Assembly (NCBI GenBank): GCA_016649585.1
Contig: JAENXH010000083.1
Coordinates: forward strand, 1 to 6,321
Length of the DNA stretch: 6,321 nt
Direction of reading: 5' to 3'
Source of the DNA: Methanosarcinales archaeon
Lineage (GTDB): Archaea; Halobacteriota; Syntropharchaeia; Alkanophagales; Methanospirareceae
Positions within the stretch are counted from its first letter, which is position 1. Each line of letters begins with the position of its first letter. A model generated the notes under the pieces. The model did not search any database and was not told where the DNA came from. It was given only the letters and a program-made list of their open reading frames with translations. Positions 1-5,793 of the stretch are shown piece by piece. Made by a program: the position numbers and the translations under genes.

Positions 1-109
1 AATCCAGAGAAAACTCGAAATAGTCCAGTTCGAGTTTGTAAAGCTCTTCTATCGTCTTCTTGAATGGTCTGTTCCCATACCAAACCGGCGCACCGAGTAG
101 AATGCCCAT
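1..109 (-). CDS. N-terminus of a probable xylose-isomerase-like TIM-barrel protein (partial)
   Basis: Reading leftward from the ATG at 109-107 gives 36 codons without a stop before the window edge. The protein starts MGILLGAPVWYG, followed by R-P-F-K-K-T-I-E-E-L-Y and ends in D-Y-F-E-F-S-L-D. A first strand with G-A-P-V, then a helix, then a second strand ending in E-x-S-L-D is the usual opening of archaeal sugar-phosphate isomerase/epimerase or AP-endonuclease-2-like TIM barrels. The family call is recognition from the first beta-alpha-beta unit only; metal ligands and the rest of the barrel lie outside the window, so the substrate cannot be named. A GAGG stretch lies six bases before the ATG and could serve as ribosome binding site; an in-frame GTG at 121-119 is an alternative start. 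The gene follows nfeD in the same direction after about 100 bases, so co-transcription is possible, but the spacer is repeat-rich. Confidence 0.5.
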   Translation of the reverse strand, partial: MGILLGAPVWYGNRPFKKTIEELYKLELDYFEFSLD

Positions 110-136
110 CTGTCGCCTCACGATTTCTTTAGCAGC

Positions 137-208
137 CAAATAGGGAATAGGGAATAGCCAAAAGGGGACGGATTCATTTGCCGAATCCCTATTTGCCTAT
201 TGGCTATT
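137..208. repeat. Repeat-rich spacer with AATAGGG-like units and three inverted repeats
   Basis: The spacer between nfeD and the left-edge gene holds short variants of AATAGGGA in both orientations. Inverted repeats visible by eye are CAAATAGGGA (137-146) with TCCCTATTTG (186-195), AATAGCCA (153-160) with TGGCTATT (201-208), and GGATTC (170-175) with GAATCC (183-188) around a seven-base loop. The first two pairs interlock rather than nest, so they cannot form one simple hairpin. No open reading frame or clear TATA box was seen. On the minus strand the element directly follows the nfeD stop codon, so it could mark the 3' end of that transcript, but no T-tract of the usual archaeal terminator type follows it. 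Confidence 0.6.
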
Positions 209-210
209 GC

Positions 211-1551
211 CTAACTTTCTTTCCTTTTAACGATCAGCGTTAATCCCTCGCGGTCTATTATTTCCACTTTTTCGCCCTTGGTTATCCGTTCTCCCGCCAA
301 GGTTCGAGCATTCCAGATTTCACCACGCAGTTTTATCGTGCCCCCATCATCGTTAATTTCAGTCTCAGCCCTCGTTACTTTCCCGATAAGCACTTCACCA
401 CCTACTTCTGCTCTTCGTTTTCTCGTCTTCAACACCGCGCCCATGGCAAAGAAGAAAAAAGCTGCGGATGCCACCGCAATGCCGATTATAGTCAGCAAGA
501 AACCTTCAAACCATCCTGACTGGGGGCTAAAGAGAAAAGGCTCTTTCGGTAATATCAAAGCACCTATTATCAAGCATACCGCACCTCCGGTAGTGAGTAT
601 CCCGAAGGTAGGCGTAAGCGCCTCTGCAATGAATAAGATAACCGCGATAAGTATCAAAAGCACGCCAAACACGTTTACCTCGAAAAGCCCCATTCCATAC
701 AGCGCTAAGATCAGGCATATCGCACCGATCATTTCCGGTACGTATGTCCCCGGAGCCATGAACCCAAAAATAATGCCATATATGCCAACCATTAGCAGAA
801 TAACCGCTATTTGAGGATCGCTCAGCGTTTCTAATAAAGAAGACCGCACCGTTTTTTGCTTTATATATAACGGAGCGTTTTTTGTCGCTAACGTCCTGTT
901 CTCATCCCCTATTTTTACGGTCATGCCGTCAACCGTGTTTAAAAGCTCGTTTTCATTCTCTGCGATGAGTTCAATTATTCCTCGTTCTAATGCGGTATTT
1001 TCATTGAGCACGTCGTTATCGGTAACGAAGCGTTTGGCTTGCGTTGCGTTTCTACCTCTCGAAGCAGCGATACTCTCTACATGTCCGGCGAAGAAGTTTA
1101 TGGTCTTATTATCCGCTGCCTTTCTACCTTCCACACCTATCTCGACCGGCATTGCCGCACCGGTAGTCGTTCCAGGTGCCATCGCAGCGATATTCCCGGA
1201 GATAAGGATAAAAGAACCAGCAGATGCCGCTATCGCGCCTTTCGGTGCCACATACGTGATCACCGGCACGTCTAAATTCAGTATTGCCTCTGTTATTTTC
1301 AGCGTGGACGCAACGAGTCCCCCGGGCGTATCGAGCTCGATCAATACCGCTTCCGCACCCATTTCCTCTGCTTCTTGTAAGCCTTCTACCACATATATGG
1401 CTGTGCCTTCTGTAATCGTGCCTTCTATTCTCAACACGTAAATTACTTTCTCGTCGTCGTTAACCGCTCCTCCACCCGGTGCAAGCAGAGCACCTGCAAT
1501 GCACAGGAGAAGAAGGGTAAGAAGAATCCCACGCAAAAGCTTAGTGTTCAT
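211..1551 (-). CDS. nfeD: NfeD-family membrane-bound ClpP-class serine protease
   Basis: A 446-residue protein with the full architecture of long NfeD proteins such as the archaeal 1510-N protease, which cleaves the C-terminal region of a partner stomatin. Residues 7-24 form a hydrophobic signal or anchor. Residues about 36-198 are the ClpP-like protease domain, with D-T-P-G-G at 74-78, the nucleophile Ser110 in A-S-A-G, and Lys149 in N-K-T-I-N-F-F as the likely general base of the Ser-Lys dyad. The lysine was placed by remembered similarity to the archaeal homologue. About five membrane helices follow (roughly 248-266, 272-289, 294-310, 316-334, 350-373), then the C-terminal OB-fold NfeD domain (about 383-443). 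The protease domain should face outside the cytoplasm. The frame is open up to 1662, but the TATA-like tract lies inside that extension and ATG 1551 begins directly with the signal sequence. ATG 1572 is the next alternative. No stomatin gene is adjacent. Confidence 0.93.
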   Translation of the reverse strand: MNTKLLRGILLTLLLLCIAGALLAPGGGAVNDDEKVIYVLRIEGTITEGTAIYVVEGLQEAEEMGAEAVLIELDTPGGLVASTLKITEAILNLDVPVITYVAPKGAIAASAGSFILISGNIAAMAPGTTTGAAMPVEIGVEGRKAADNKTINFFAGHVESIAASRGRNATQAKRFVTDNDVLNENTALERGIIELIAENENELLNTVDGMTVKIGDENRTLATKNAPLYIKQKTVRSSLLETLSDPQIAVILLMVGIYGIIFGFMAPGTYVPEMIGAICLILALYGMGLFEVNVFGVLLILIAVILFIAEALTPTFGILTTGGAVCLIIGALILPKEPFLFSPQSGWFEGFLLTIIGIAVASAAFFFFAMGAVLKTRKRRAEVGGEVLIGKVTRAETEINDDGGTIKLRGEIWNARTLAGERITKGEKVEIIDREGLTLIVKRKES

Positions 1552-1576
1552 CTGTATCTGTGAAGCATCCATTACA

Positions 1577-1590
1577 ATATATATATATAT
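1577..1590 (-). promoter_or_regulatory. (AT)7 tract, probable TATA box of nfeD
   Basis: An uninterrupted run of seven AT dinucleotides lies 26-39 bases upstream of the preferred nfeD ATG at 1551. Archaeal TATA boxes are centred about 26 bases before the transcription start, so a transcript would begin at or a few bases before this ATG, giving a leaderless or near-leaderless mRNA. This agrees with the lack of a Shine-Dalgarno sequence before the ATG. The upstream ATG at 1572 lies only five bases from the tract and would not be transcribed from it. The assignment rests on spacing and composition only. Confidence 0.6.
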
Positions 1591-1606
1591 CGCTACTCTT
1601 ATGAAA

Positions 1607-1658
1607 GTTTGCTTAGCACTTTTTTTCTTTCTAAAATTTTTGGCTGGGAGTTGATAAG
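1607..1658. repeat. Left copy of a 52-55 bp imperfect direct repeat flanking relBE
   Basis: This stretch begins GTTTGCTTAGCAC, continues through a T-rich block and CTAAAATTTTTGG, and ends GTTGATAAG. The same order of blocks recurs at 2491-2545 on the same strand, with only a few substitutions and short length differences in the T-rich and G-rich parts. It lies upstream of the nfeD TATA tract and outside every gene called here. One copy on each side of the toxin-antitoxin pair suggests a cassette boundary or a dispersed intergenic element. Confidence 0.75.
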
Positions 1659-1661
1659 TCA

Positions 1662-1678
1662 AACCTTTAAAAAAGGTT
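1662..1678. repeat. Short perfect inverted repeat (AACCTTT / AAAGGTT)
   Basis: Seven-base arms at 1662-1668 and 1672-1678 are separated by three A bases. The structure sits in the roughly 43 bases that separate the two repeat blocks on the left side of relBE but are absent between the matching blocks on the right side. It is A+T-rich and weak as an RNA hairpin. No function is evident. Confidence 0.5.
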
Positions 1679-1701
1679 CAATCCAAAACTAAGTTCTTTG
1701 T

Positions 1702-1743
1702 GGTTAGGAGGGTTGGTAAGAGGGGCTTGGCCCCTTACGGGGC
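1702..1743. repeat. Left copy of a 37 bp G/C-rich hairpin repeat with alternative pairing
   Basis: Bases 1702-1738 match 2527-2563 over 37 aligned positions without gaps and with about eight differences. The core is GTAA-GA-GGGGC (1716-1726), a TTG loop and GCCCC-TTAC (1730-1738), which can fold as a hairpin with a two-base bulge. The same GCCCC (1730-1734) can instead pair with GGGGC at 1739-1743 across a TTAC loop, so two mutually exclusive hairpins exist. The block lies upstream of the predicted relBE TATA region and so is probably not in the relBE mRNA. A structural DNA element or dispersed repeat is more likely than an attenuator. Confidence 0.6.
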
Positions 1744-1766
1744 AGCCCTTTATTTCGTAGCAAGCG

Positions 1767-1780
1767 TTCTTTACAAAGAA
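1767..1780. promoter_or_regulatory. Palindrome upstream of relBE, candidate operator
   Basis: TTCTTT-AC-AAAGAA is a perfect inverted repeat with six-base arms and a two-base spacer. It lies about ten bases upstream of the TATA region that reads toward relBE. Toxin-antitoxin operons of this class are commonly repressed by the antitoxin or the complex binding palindromes near the promoter, so this is a plausible autoregulatory site. No second copy was seen close by, and it may be a chance palindrome in A+T-rich DNA. Confidence 0.35.
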
Positions 1781-1790
1781 AAGTTTAAAG

Positions 1791-1806
1791 TTATAAGAAT
1801 TATAAG
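1791..1806 (+). promoter_or_regulatory. Probable TATA region of the relBE operon
   Basis: Two copies of TTATAAG (1791-1797 and 1800-1806) follow each other with two bases between them, preceded by TTTAAAG. Either could bind TBP. Starts would fall at about 1818-1832, leaving a 5' leader of about 50-60 bases that contains the strong ribosome binding site at 1867-1875. This is the only TATA-like sequence seen in the 200 bases before the antitoxin gene. Confidence 0.5.
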
Positions 1807-1866
1807 TACAACTAAGATTGAAATGGTCGTGGATTGGTAAATGATGAAAGGAACCCGAGACAGGAA

Positions 1867-1875
1867 AGGAGGTGA
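1867..1875 (+). promoter_or_regulatory. Strong Shine-Dalgarno sequence of the antitoxin gene
   Basis: AGGAGGTGA ends six bases before ATG 1882 and is close to a full match to the 16S rRNA 3' end. It fixes the antitoxin start and implies efficient, SD-led translation. The neighbouring minus-strand genes nfeD and polC show no such site. Confidence 0.85.
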
Positions 1876-1881
1876 GAAAAG

Positions 1882-2082
1882 ATGGAAAACGTAACATTGG
1901 AACTAATACACAAAGACCTGGAATTTGTAAAGAGGGAACTACTGGAGATAAAAAAGCATATGGTAGATATAGATAGCATAATGACGGAAGACGACTATAA
2001 GGCATTGCAAGAGTATAACATAGAAAAATCAGAAGGAAAATTAACATCGCACGAAGAGCTTAAAAAAGAGTTATGCTTATGA
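1882..2082 (+). CDS. relB: RelB-type antitoxin
   Basis: A 66-residue, highly charged protein, predicted to be mostly helical. The first half (residues about 5-30) is a long helix with an E-L-I-H-K-D-L-E-F-V-K-R-E-L-L-E-I-K-K-H pattern. It is followed by a short D-S-I-M-T-E-D-D-Y segment and a second helical part ending K-K-E-L-C-L. Size, charge and position in front of a RelE gene match small archaeal RelB antitoxins, which wrap around the toxin and block its active site. The sequence itself is poorly diagnostic, so the call depends largely on the partner. No ribbon-helix-helix or AbrB DNA-binding domain is obvious. The stop codon overlaps the toxin start (ATGA), indicating translational coupling with antitoxin made first. 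Confidence 0.72.
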   Translation: MENVTLELIHKDLEFVKRELLEIKKHMVDIDSIMTEDDYKALQEYNIEKSEGKLTSHEELKKELCL

Positions 2083-2336
2083 GGTTTAATCTGGACTATT
2101 CCAACAGATCAAAAAAATTTCTGAAGAAAGCAGACAAAGTCCTCATCAAAAGGTTAATAGAAAAGATAGAAAAACTCAGGGAAGATCCGATTATTCACGA
2201 TACAAAAGCAGTTGAAGGCTCTAAAGGTTTATTTAGAGTACGAGTAGGAGATTACAGGATACTCTATGAAGTGGATTATAGGGACAATTTAATAGGTATA
2301 ATAAAAATTGATAAAAGGCCAAGGGTTTATGATTGA
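2079..2336 (+). CDS. relE: RelE-type ribosome-dependent mRNA interferase toxin
   Basis: An 85-residue basic protein of the RelE/ParE fold. It opens M-R-F-N-L-D-Y-S, has two helices rich in lysine (S-K-K-F-L-K-K-A-D-K and L-I-K-R-L-I-E-K-I-E-K-L), then the family-typical strand run L-F-R-V-R-V-G-D-Y-R-I-L-Y-E-V and ends I-D-K-R-P-R-V-Y-D. Arg53, Arg55, Arg60, Arg80, Arg82 and Tyr84 are the candidate RNA-binding and catalytic residues. Such arginines and a C-terminal Tyr are characteristic of RelE toxins that cut mRNA in the ribosomal A site, which favours RelE over the gyrase-poisoning ParE branch. ATG 2079 is preferred because it makes a four-base ATGA overlap with the antitoxin stop and lies eight bases after a GAG. 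ATG 2073, two codons earlier, is also possible. The gene looks intact and so probably active. Confidence 0.88.
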   Translation: MRFNLDYSNRSKKFLKKADKVLIKRLIEKIEKLREDPIIHDTKAVEGSKGLFRVRVGDYRILYEVDYRDNLIGIIKIDKRPRVYD

Positions 2337-2422
2337 ATGGAAACGAATCTTTGACACGCACAACGCAAGAACAAAAAAACTAAACCAGACGATAGAGTAG
2401 AGGTGTAAAAACTTTAGGGTAA

Positions 2423-2430
2423 TTTATATA
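2423..2430 (+). promoter_or_regulatory. Orphan TATA box (TTTATATA)
   Basis: TTTATATA is an excellent match to the archaeal TATA consensus but lies about 90 bases after the toxin stop, with no open reading frame of meaningful length after it on the plus strand. Transcription from it would begin around 2450-2455, inside the terminator-like hairpin that follows, and would run toward the 3' end of polC on the opposite strand. It could drive a short non-coding or antisense RNA, be a remnant, or be a chance match in A+T-rich DNA. Confidence 0.3.
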
Positions 2431-2439
2431 CAAACAAAA

Positions 2440-2476
2440 GGGAAGGAGTCAACCTTTTCCCCCATTTTTCTTTTTT
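2440..2476 (+). terminator. Probable terminator of the relBE operon
   Basis: GGGAA-GG (2440-2446) can pair with CC (2453-2454) and TTCCC (2457-2461), with a two-base TT bulge and a six-base loop. The stem is followed by ATTTTTCTTTTTT at 2464-2476. A T-tract is the main determinant of intrinsic termination in archaea, so this is a good 3' end for the relBE transcript, about 105-140 bases after the toxin stop. A third T-rich block in the repeat at 2504-2526 may act as backup. Confidence 0.55.
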
Positions 2477-2490
2477 GACACAATATCTCT

Positions 2491-2545
2491 GTTTCCTTAG
2501 CACTTTTACTTTTTTCTAAAATTTTTGGTTGGGTGGGTTGATAAG
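2491..2545. repeat. Right copy of the direct repeat flanking relBE
   Basis: GTTTCCTTAGCAC, a T-rich block, CTAAAATTTTTGG and GTTGATAAG occur in the same order and orientation as at 1607-1658. Unlike on the left, the hairpin repeat starts inside this copy (2527-2563), so the two repeat blocks are fused here but separated on the left. The copy lies just beyond the polC stop codon. Confidence 0.75.
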
Positions 2546-2563
2546 GGGGGTCTGGCCCCTTAT
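2527..2563. repeat. Right copy of the hairpin repeat, next to the polC stop
   Basis: The 37 bases align without gaps to 1702-1738. ATAAGGGG (2541-2548) and CCCCTTAT (2556-2563) form a perfect eight-pair stem with a seven-base loop. On the minus strand the stem begins three bases after the polC stop codon, so it could act at the 3' end of the polC mRNA, for stability or pausing. No T-tract follows it directly on that strand, so it is not a typical terminator. Confidence 0.6.
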
Positions 2564-2565
2564 TG

Positions 2566-5500
2566 CTACATAAAATCTGATAATGCTTTCTGCTTCTCCT
2601 CTGCAGCGGGAAAGAGCAAATTCACGTCCTTATCTAACAGCTCCAGCCGTTGTCTCGTGTAAGCCGATATGTGGTACTCGTTTGCGATCCGTAACGAGAC
2701 GTCAAGATACTTTTTTATACTTGCTGCATGCACAGTAGGAAGTATCTTACTGCCGCACTTCTTGCATATGCCACCCAACGGTATCCTCCGGTATTTTGCG
2801 TTACATTTGCTGCATCTCATCTTCTGTGAACCGAACGCACGGAAGTTCCCTTTTATATCACGAAGGAAATGGTTTTTTATAACGGTTTCCGCGACTTCAC
2901 ACTCATCCACCGCTCGTATCATCCTCGCTAATCGTAGTTGTGCCTCCATTTTCTCTACCATTGTGCCCAGTTGCTTATACAACGAATTTAACGGACCAGC
3001 GGCGATATCGGTGGTCTCATGCGTATAACCAAATCCGTAAGCATCCCTCGGTTTTACTATTTTACTCGATGCCGTCTCTATCTCCACCTCTTTTGGATGC
3101 TTACCCGCGCAAGCCGCCTCGTAGAACTCCAGTGGATATTCGCGTGCTGTTGAAACGTTATGTGCTTCTTTATCCACCTCCTTTGGATTGAGGAACGGAA
3201 TGAGCACAAGAGGAGCGTCCATCTTGCCGCCCCTTTTCTCAGGTAGGAAGAATAACGAGAAATTAAGCAGCGCATCCAGTAGAAGGAGGACTGAGTCTTC
3301 GTCACCGTCACAATTACGGCGTTTTGCAGCATGGAAAAACGGATGCGCATAACAAGCCGAAGCCGTAGTGAATCCTATTATCCTGCTTAATATTCCGGCA
3401 GAGGTGTGCGGTGCCAATCCGAGCACGAGTTGCCCTATGAGGTCCTCTTTGCATGACGCTCCGTAATAAGGCGATAAGCCGTAGAATTGAGTGAGCAACG
3501 AATCCACAAATTGCGATACCCTCAGTAAATATGATGCAGCGTCAACAGATATAACGATATCTTGCTGCTTGAGTTCTACTATTTGCGTGTCGGTCTGTAA
3601 CTCCTCGCCGTTTATGTCCTGTGAATATCCTAACTCCCGCGCTTTTTCTACATCCAAGCCTATTTCTCCGGGTTTGAAATGCGTAAGTGGCAAATTCGTA
3701 AAGTCGTAGCGTATCGTGCCGTCCTTAAACACGAACACATCATGCTTCGCCCGTAATATCCCTTTTCCAAGATGCTCAGCCACTTTCTGCTTTGAAATAA
3801 GACCTTTTACGCATTTCACATCCAGTTTATTAGAGTTGGTGTAATCCTCACCCATTCCTTTCATCGTTTTCTGGTAATAACGCTCTAAATCAATGCTCTT
3901 TTTCGTATCCCGGTTCTTATCCCTGGTTTTGTTTATACTGTGGTCAACTCGTCCTAAAGCTTGCAGTTCCACCTCTATTACTTTACTCTTTAATGCTTCC
4001 TTCAGTGACCTGTTCTTCCCGCCATATTCGCCAAGTGGAAATAGCGAATGAGGAGCGGGTTTCATTCTTCTTTCTTTCGATTTCTCCGGTCGTCCCATCC
4101 TCATACCGATTCGTGTCGGTGCTTTATTCCTCGTCTTTATCCGCACCGATTCGTCTCTTTTTAAATCTTCGGTTATTCCTAAACATCGTAACAAAGCACT
4201 TGGCTCGTCTATTGCTAAAAAGCCTTTTTTAACTGACGTTTGATGCAGGACAAGCAAATCCTCCAGAATACGCTTTACTCTACCGTCATTGAGAATAAAG
4301 AACGTTTTTTCGTCCCTACTCCCTTCTTTGCAGATGCAATCCGCCAAATAGTCCTTGTCCTCTTCAGTTACGTCCTCCCACAGATAGGTATACGCAGGAT
4401 GGAGTGGCATCGCATAGCGGGACGCAATCTCTATTGCTTCTGCTTGACTCGGCGTTTTCAAACGCCATCTCGCCGCCTCATCCTTTGCGATCACTTCCAA
4501 TTCCTTTAACCACCATTCATGCGCGTATGCCCCGGGCATTAGCCGATGGCCGGTTTCCAAAAAATCACCATAATCAATGAGTATCTCCCCCAAATCTACT
4601 ATCTCTGCAACTTCTTTTCCAAACGTATCTAAAGTTTGAGCGTCTAATCTGACGAGTGAGCCATCTTTCAATTTCACAGTCGGCCCCTCAATAGAGTCAA
4701 CAGGGACAACACAGCCCGCTTTACCGGGCAGTTCCGGCTTTATCTGCGTCCCTGCCGCGGTGAATTCAAGCAAAGACATTGTAACAGGGTTTAACCCGAC
4801 CGCCTCAAGCCCTGTATTGCGTGCACGCCCGTATCGAAGGCTGAACGAACCCTTTGCCGATGGACGTCCAAATACGGGTCTTCCCGCTATTAAATCTGAT
4901 AAGAAACTCTTCTTTTTTTTCTCGCCCTTTGATTTGGCCAGCTTTGTTACCCAATCCCATCCTTCGAGTCCGAGTCTATCAACATGTCGCTTGATCTTCG
5001 GTGCCTTCATTGCTACCCCTTCAGTGAGTACAAGCACCATTCCACCCCGTACTTTATCTGTTGCGACCCGTCCGAGGCCTTTATAGCCCCCCACTTCTAC
5101 ATCTTCAGTAGGATCACCGTCAATACAAATGGGGCAACTTCTCACGATCTCCTTTATCTCTTCATCGCTCGGAGTGTATTGCAAGCCACTTATCCGCTCA
5201 TAGACCGAAACTTCCAGAACGTACCGTCCTACTTCCTCTTCTCTCGGCTGATACGCCGCAAATCCCACTTTCCGCCTTATATAATCTGCGGCTAATACCG
5301 AGAGCGCCTGCGCAGTCCCTCCAGCACTTCTTATCGGGCCGGAATAAAATATTTTTATGTACTCGCTTCCGTCATCGTTTCTATCTGACTCAACACGCGC
5401 TATTCCTTCTATAGGCGCTGCAACCACACCTTCTGTGAGTATCGCCACACCGGCTCGCACTGCGTTCTCTATGATCTCAAGCCTTTTATACGTACCAAAT

Positions 5501-5757
5501 TTGCCGTCCGCGAAGTCGGAGCCTATTCGTAACGCTATCTCCTCTCTACCCAGCCCCTCGCGCTCTAATTCGCGTATCCTCGTACTCAAGCCTTTTATGC
5601 CGATGAGTGCCTCCACGCGTTCTGCAAGGTCTTTCGTAATCTTTATTTCAGGAGCTGGTGCGGGGTCCAACCCCTTTTTCCTCGCCTCTTTCGCTATCTT
5701 CAGCTCCTTCGCTAATTTGTCTTTTAACGTTTTGTGGTAGAGCGAAGTAGAAGACAT
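2566..5757 (-). CDS. polC: DNA polymerase II (PolD) large subunit DP2
   Basis: A 1063-residue catalytic subunit of PolD, which with the small exonuclease subunit DP1 forms the archaeal D-family replicative polymerase. Conserved blocks in order: an N-terminal helical region ending A-R-K-K-G-L-D-P (about 24-32); G-P-I-R-S-A-G-G-T-A-Q-A (140-151); C-P-I-C (208-211); A-G-R-P-V-F-G-R-P with R-Y-G-R-A-R-N-T-G (about 291-316); R-M-G-R-P-E-K-S-K-E-R-R-M-K-P (553-567); the active-site motif N-C-D-G-D-E-D (815-821), whose Asn and Asps position the catalytic metals; and a C-terminal zinc finger with Cys982, Cys985, Cys998 and Cys1001. The last eight residues, QKALSDFM, resemble a PCNA-interacting (PIP) box. 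The active-site region, a known intein site in other archaea, is uninterrupted. The protein is somewhat shorter than the roughly 1,100-1,270 residues of studied homologues. ATG 5757 is preferred over 5841 because the family N-terminus starts here and a TATA box lies in between. DP1 is not in the window. Confidence 0.97.
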   Translation of the reverse strand: MSSTSLYHKTLKDKLAKELKIAKEARKKGLDPAPAPEIKITKDLAERVEALIGIKGLSTRIRELEREGLGREEIALRIGSDFADGKFGTYKRLEIIENAVRAGVAILTEGVVAAPIEGIARVESDRNDDGSEYIKIFYSGPIRSAGGTAQALSVLAADYIRRKVGFAAYQPREEEVGRYVLEVSVYERISGLQYTPSDEEIKEIVRSCPICIDGDPTEDVEVGGYKGLGRVATDKVRGGMVLVLTEGVAMKAPKIKRHVDRLGLEGWDWVTKLAKSKGEKKKKSFLSDLIAGRPVFGRPSAKGSFSLRYGRARNTGLEAVGLNPVTMSLLEFTAAGTQIKPELPGKAGCVVPVDSIEGPTVKLKDGSLVRLDAQTLDTFGKEVAEIVDLGEILIDYGDFLETGHRLMPGAYAHEWWLKELEVIAKDEAARWRLKTPSQAEAIEIASRYAMPLHPAYTYLWEDVTEEDKDYLADCICKEGSRDEKTFFILNDGRVKRILEDLLVLHQTSVKKGFLAIDEPSALLRCLGITEDLKRDESVRIKTRNKAPTRIGMRMGRPEKSKERRMKPAPHSLFPLGEYGGKNRSLKEALKSKVIEVELQALGRVDHSINKTRDKNRDTKKSIDLERYYQKTMKGMGEDYTNSNKLDVKCVKGLISKQKVAEHLGKGILRAKHDVFVFKDGTIRYDFTNLPLTHFKPGEIGLDVEKARELGYSQDINGEELQTDTQIVELKQQDIVISVDAASYLLRVSQFVDSLLTQFYGLSPYYGASCKEDLIGQLVLGLAPHTSAGILSRIIGFTTASACYAHPFFHAAKRRNCDGDEDSVLLLLDALLNFSLFFLPEKRGGKMDAPLVLIPFLNPKEVDKEAHNVSTAREYPLEFYEAACAGKHPKEVEIETASSKIVKPRDAYGFGYTHETTDIAAGPLNSLYKQLGTMVEKMEAQLRLARMIRAVDECEVAETVIKNHFLRDIKGNFRAFGSQKMRCSKCNAKYRRIPLGGICKKCGSKILPTVHAASIKKYLDVSLRIANEYHISAYTRQRLELLDKDVNLLFPAAEEKQKALSDFM

Positions 5758-5785
5758 CGTAAGTATGTTTATAATAGCATGAGAA

Positions 5786-5793
5786 GTTATAAG
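5786..5793 (-). promoter_or_regulatory. Probable TATA box of polC
   Basis: On the minus strand CTTATAAC follows an A-rich stretch (GGAAAAA) that could act as the BRE. It lies 29-36 bases before ATG 5757, predicting a transcription start only several bases before the ATG and hence a very short leader. No Shine-Dalgarno sequence precedes the ATG. A second TATTATAA at about 5771-5778 is too close to the start codon to serve this ATG. Confidence 0.45.

Noticed and set aside
278..1441. Plus-strand reading frames opposite nfeD
   Set aside because: The coding strand is clearly minus, with full protease and NfeD domains; the opposite frames have Ser/Pro/Ile-rich composition without recognisable motifs.
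1552..1662. N-terminal extension of the nfeD reading frame
   Set aside because: It contains the (AT)7 TATA-like tract and a lysine-rich stretch unlike the family, while ATG 1551 starts directly at the signal sequence.
1702..1743. Riboswitch or attenuator controlling relBE
   Set aside because: The hairpins lie upstream of the predicted relBE TATA region, so they are probably not in the mRNA, and a related block occurs behind polC in a different context.
1841..1894. 17-codon reading frame overlapping the relB start, a possible leader peptide
   Set aside because: It has no ribosome binding site of its own, and its sequence is mostly the relB Shine-Dalgarno region read as codons.
1667..2047. 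126-codon minus-strand reading frame opposite relB
   Set aside because: It runs antisense over the antitoxin gene, its promoter and the repeat; the hydrophobic, Pro/Leu-rich composition is what an antisense frame of a charged gene gives, and no family is recognisable.
3225..3340. Intein in the DP2 active-site region
   Set aside because: The sequence runs through H-P-F-F-H-A-A-K-R-R-N-C-D-G-D-E-D without any insertion.
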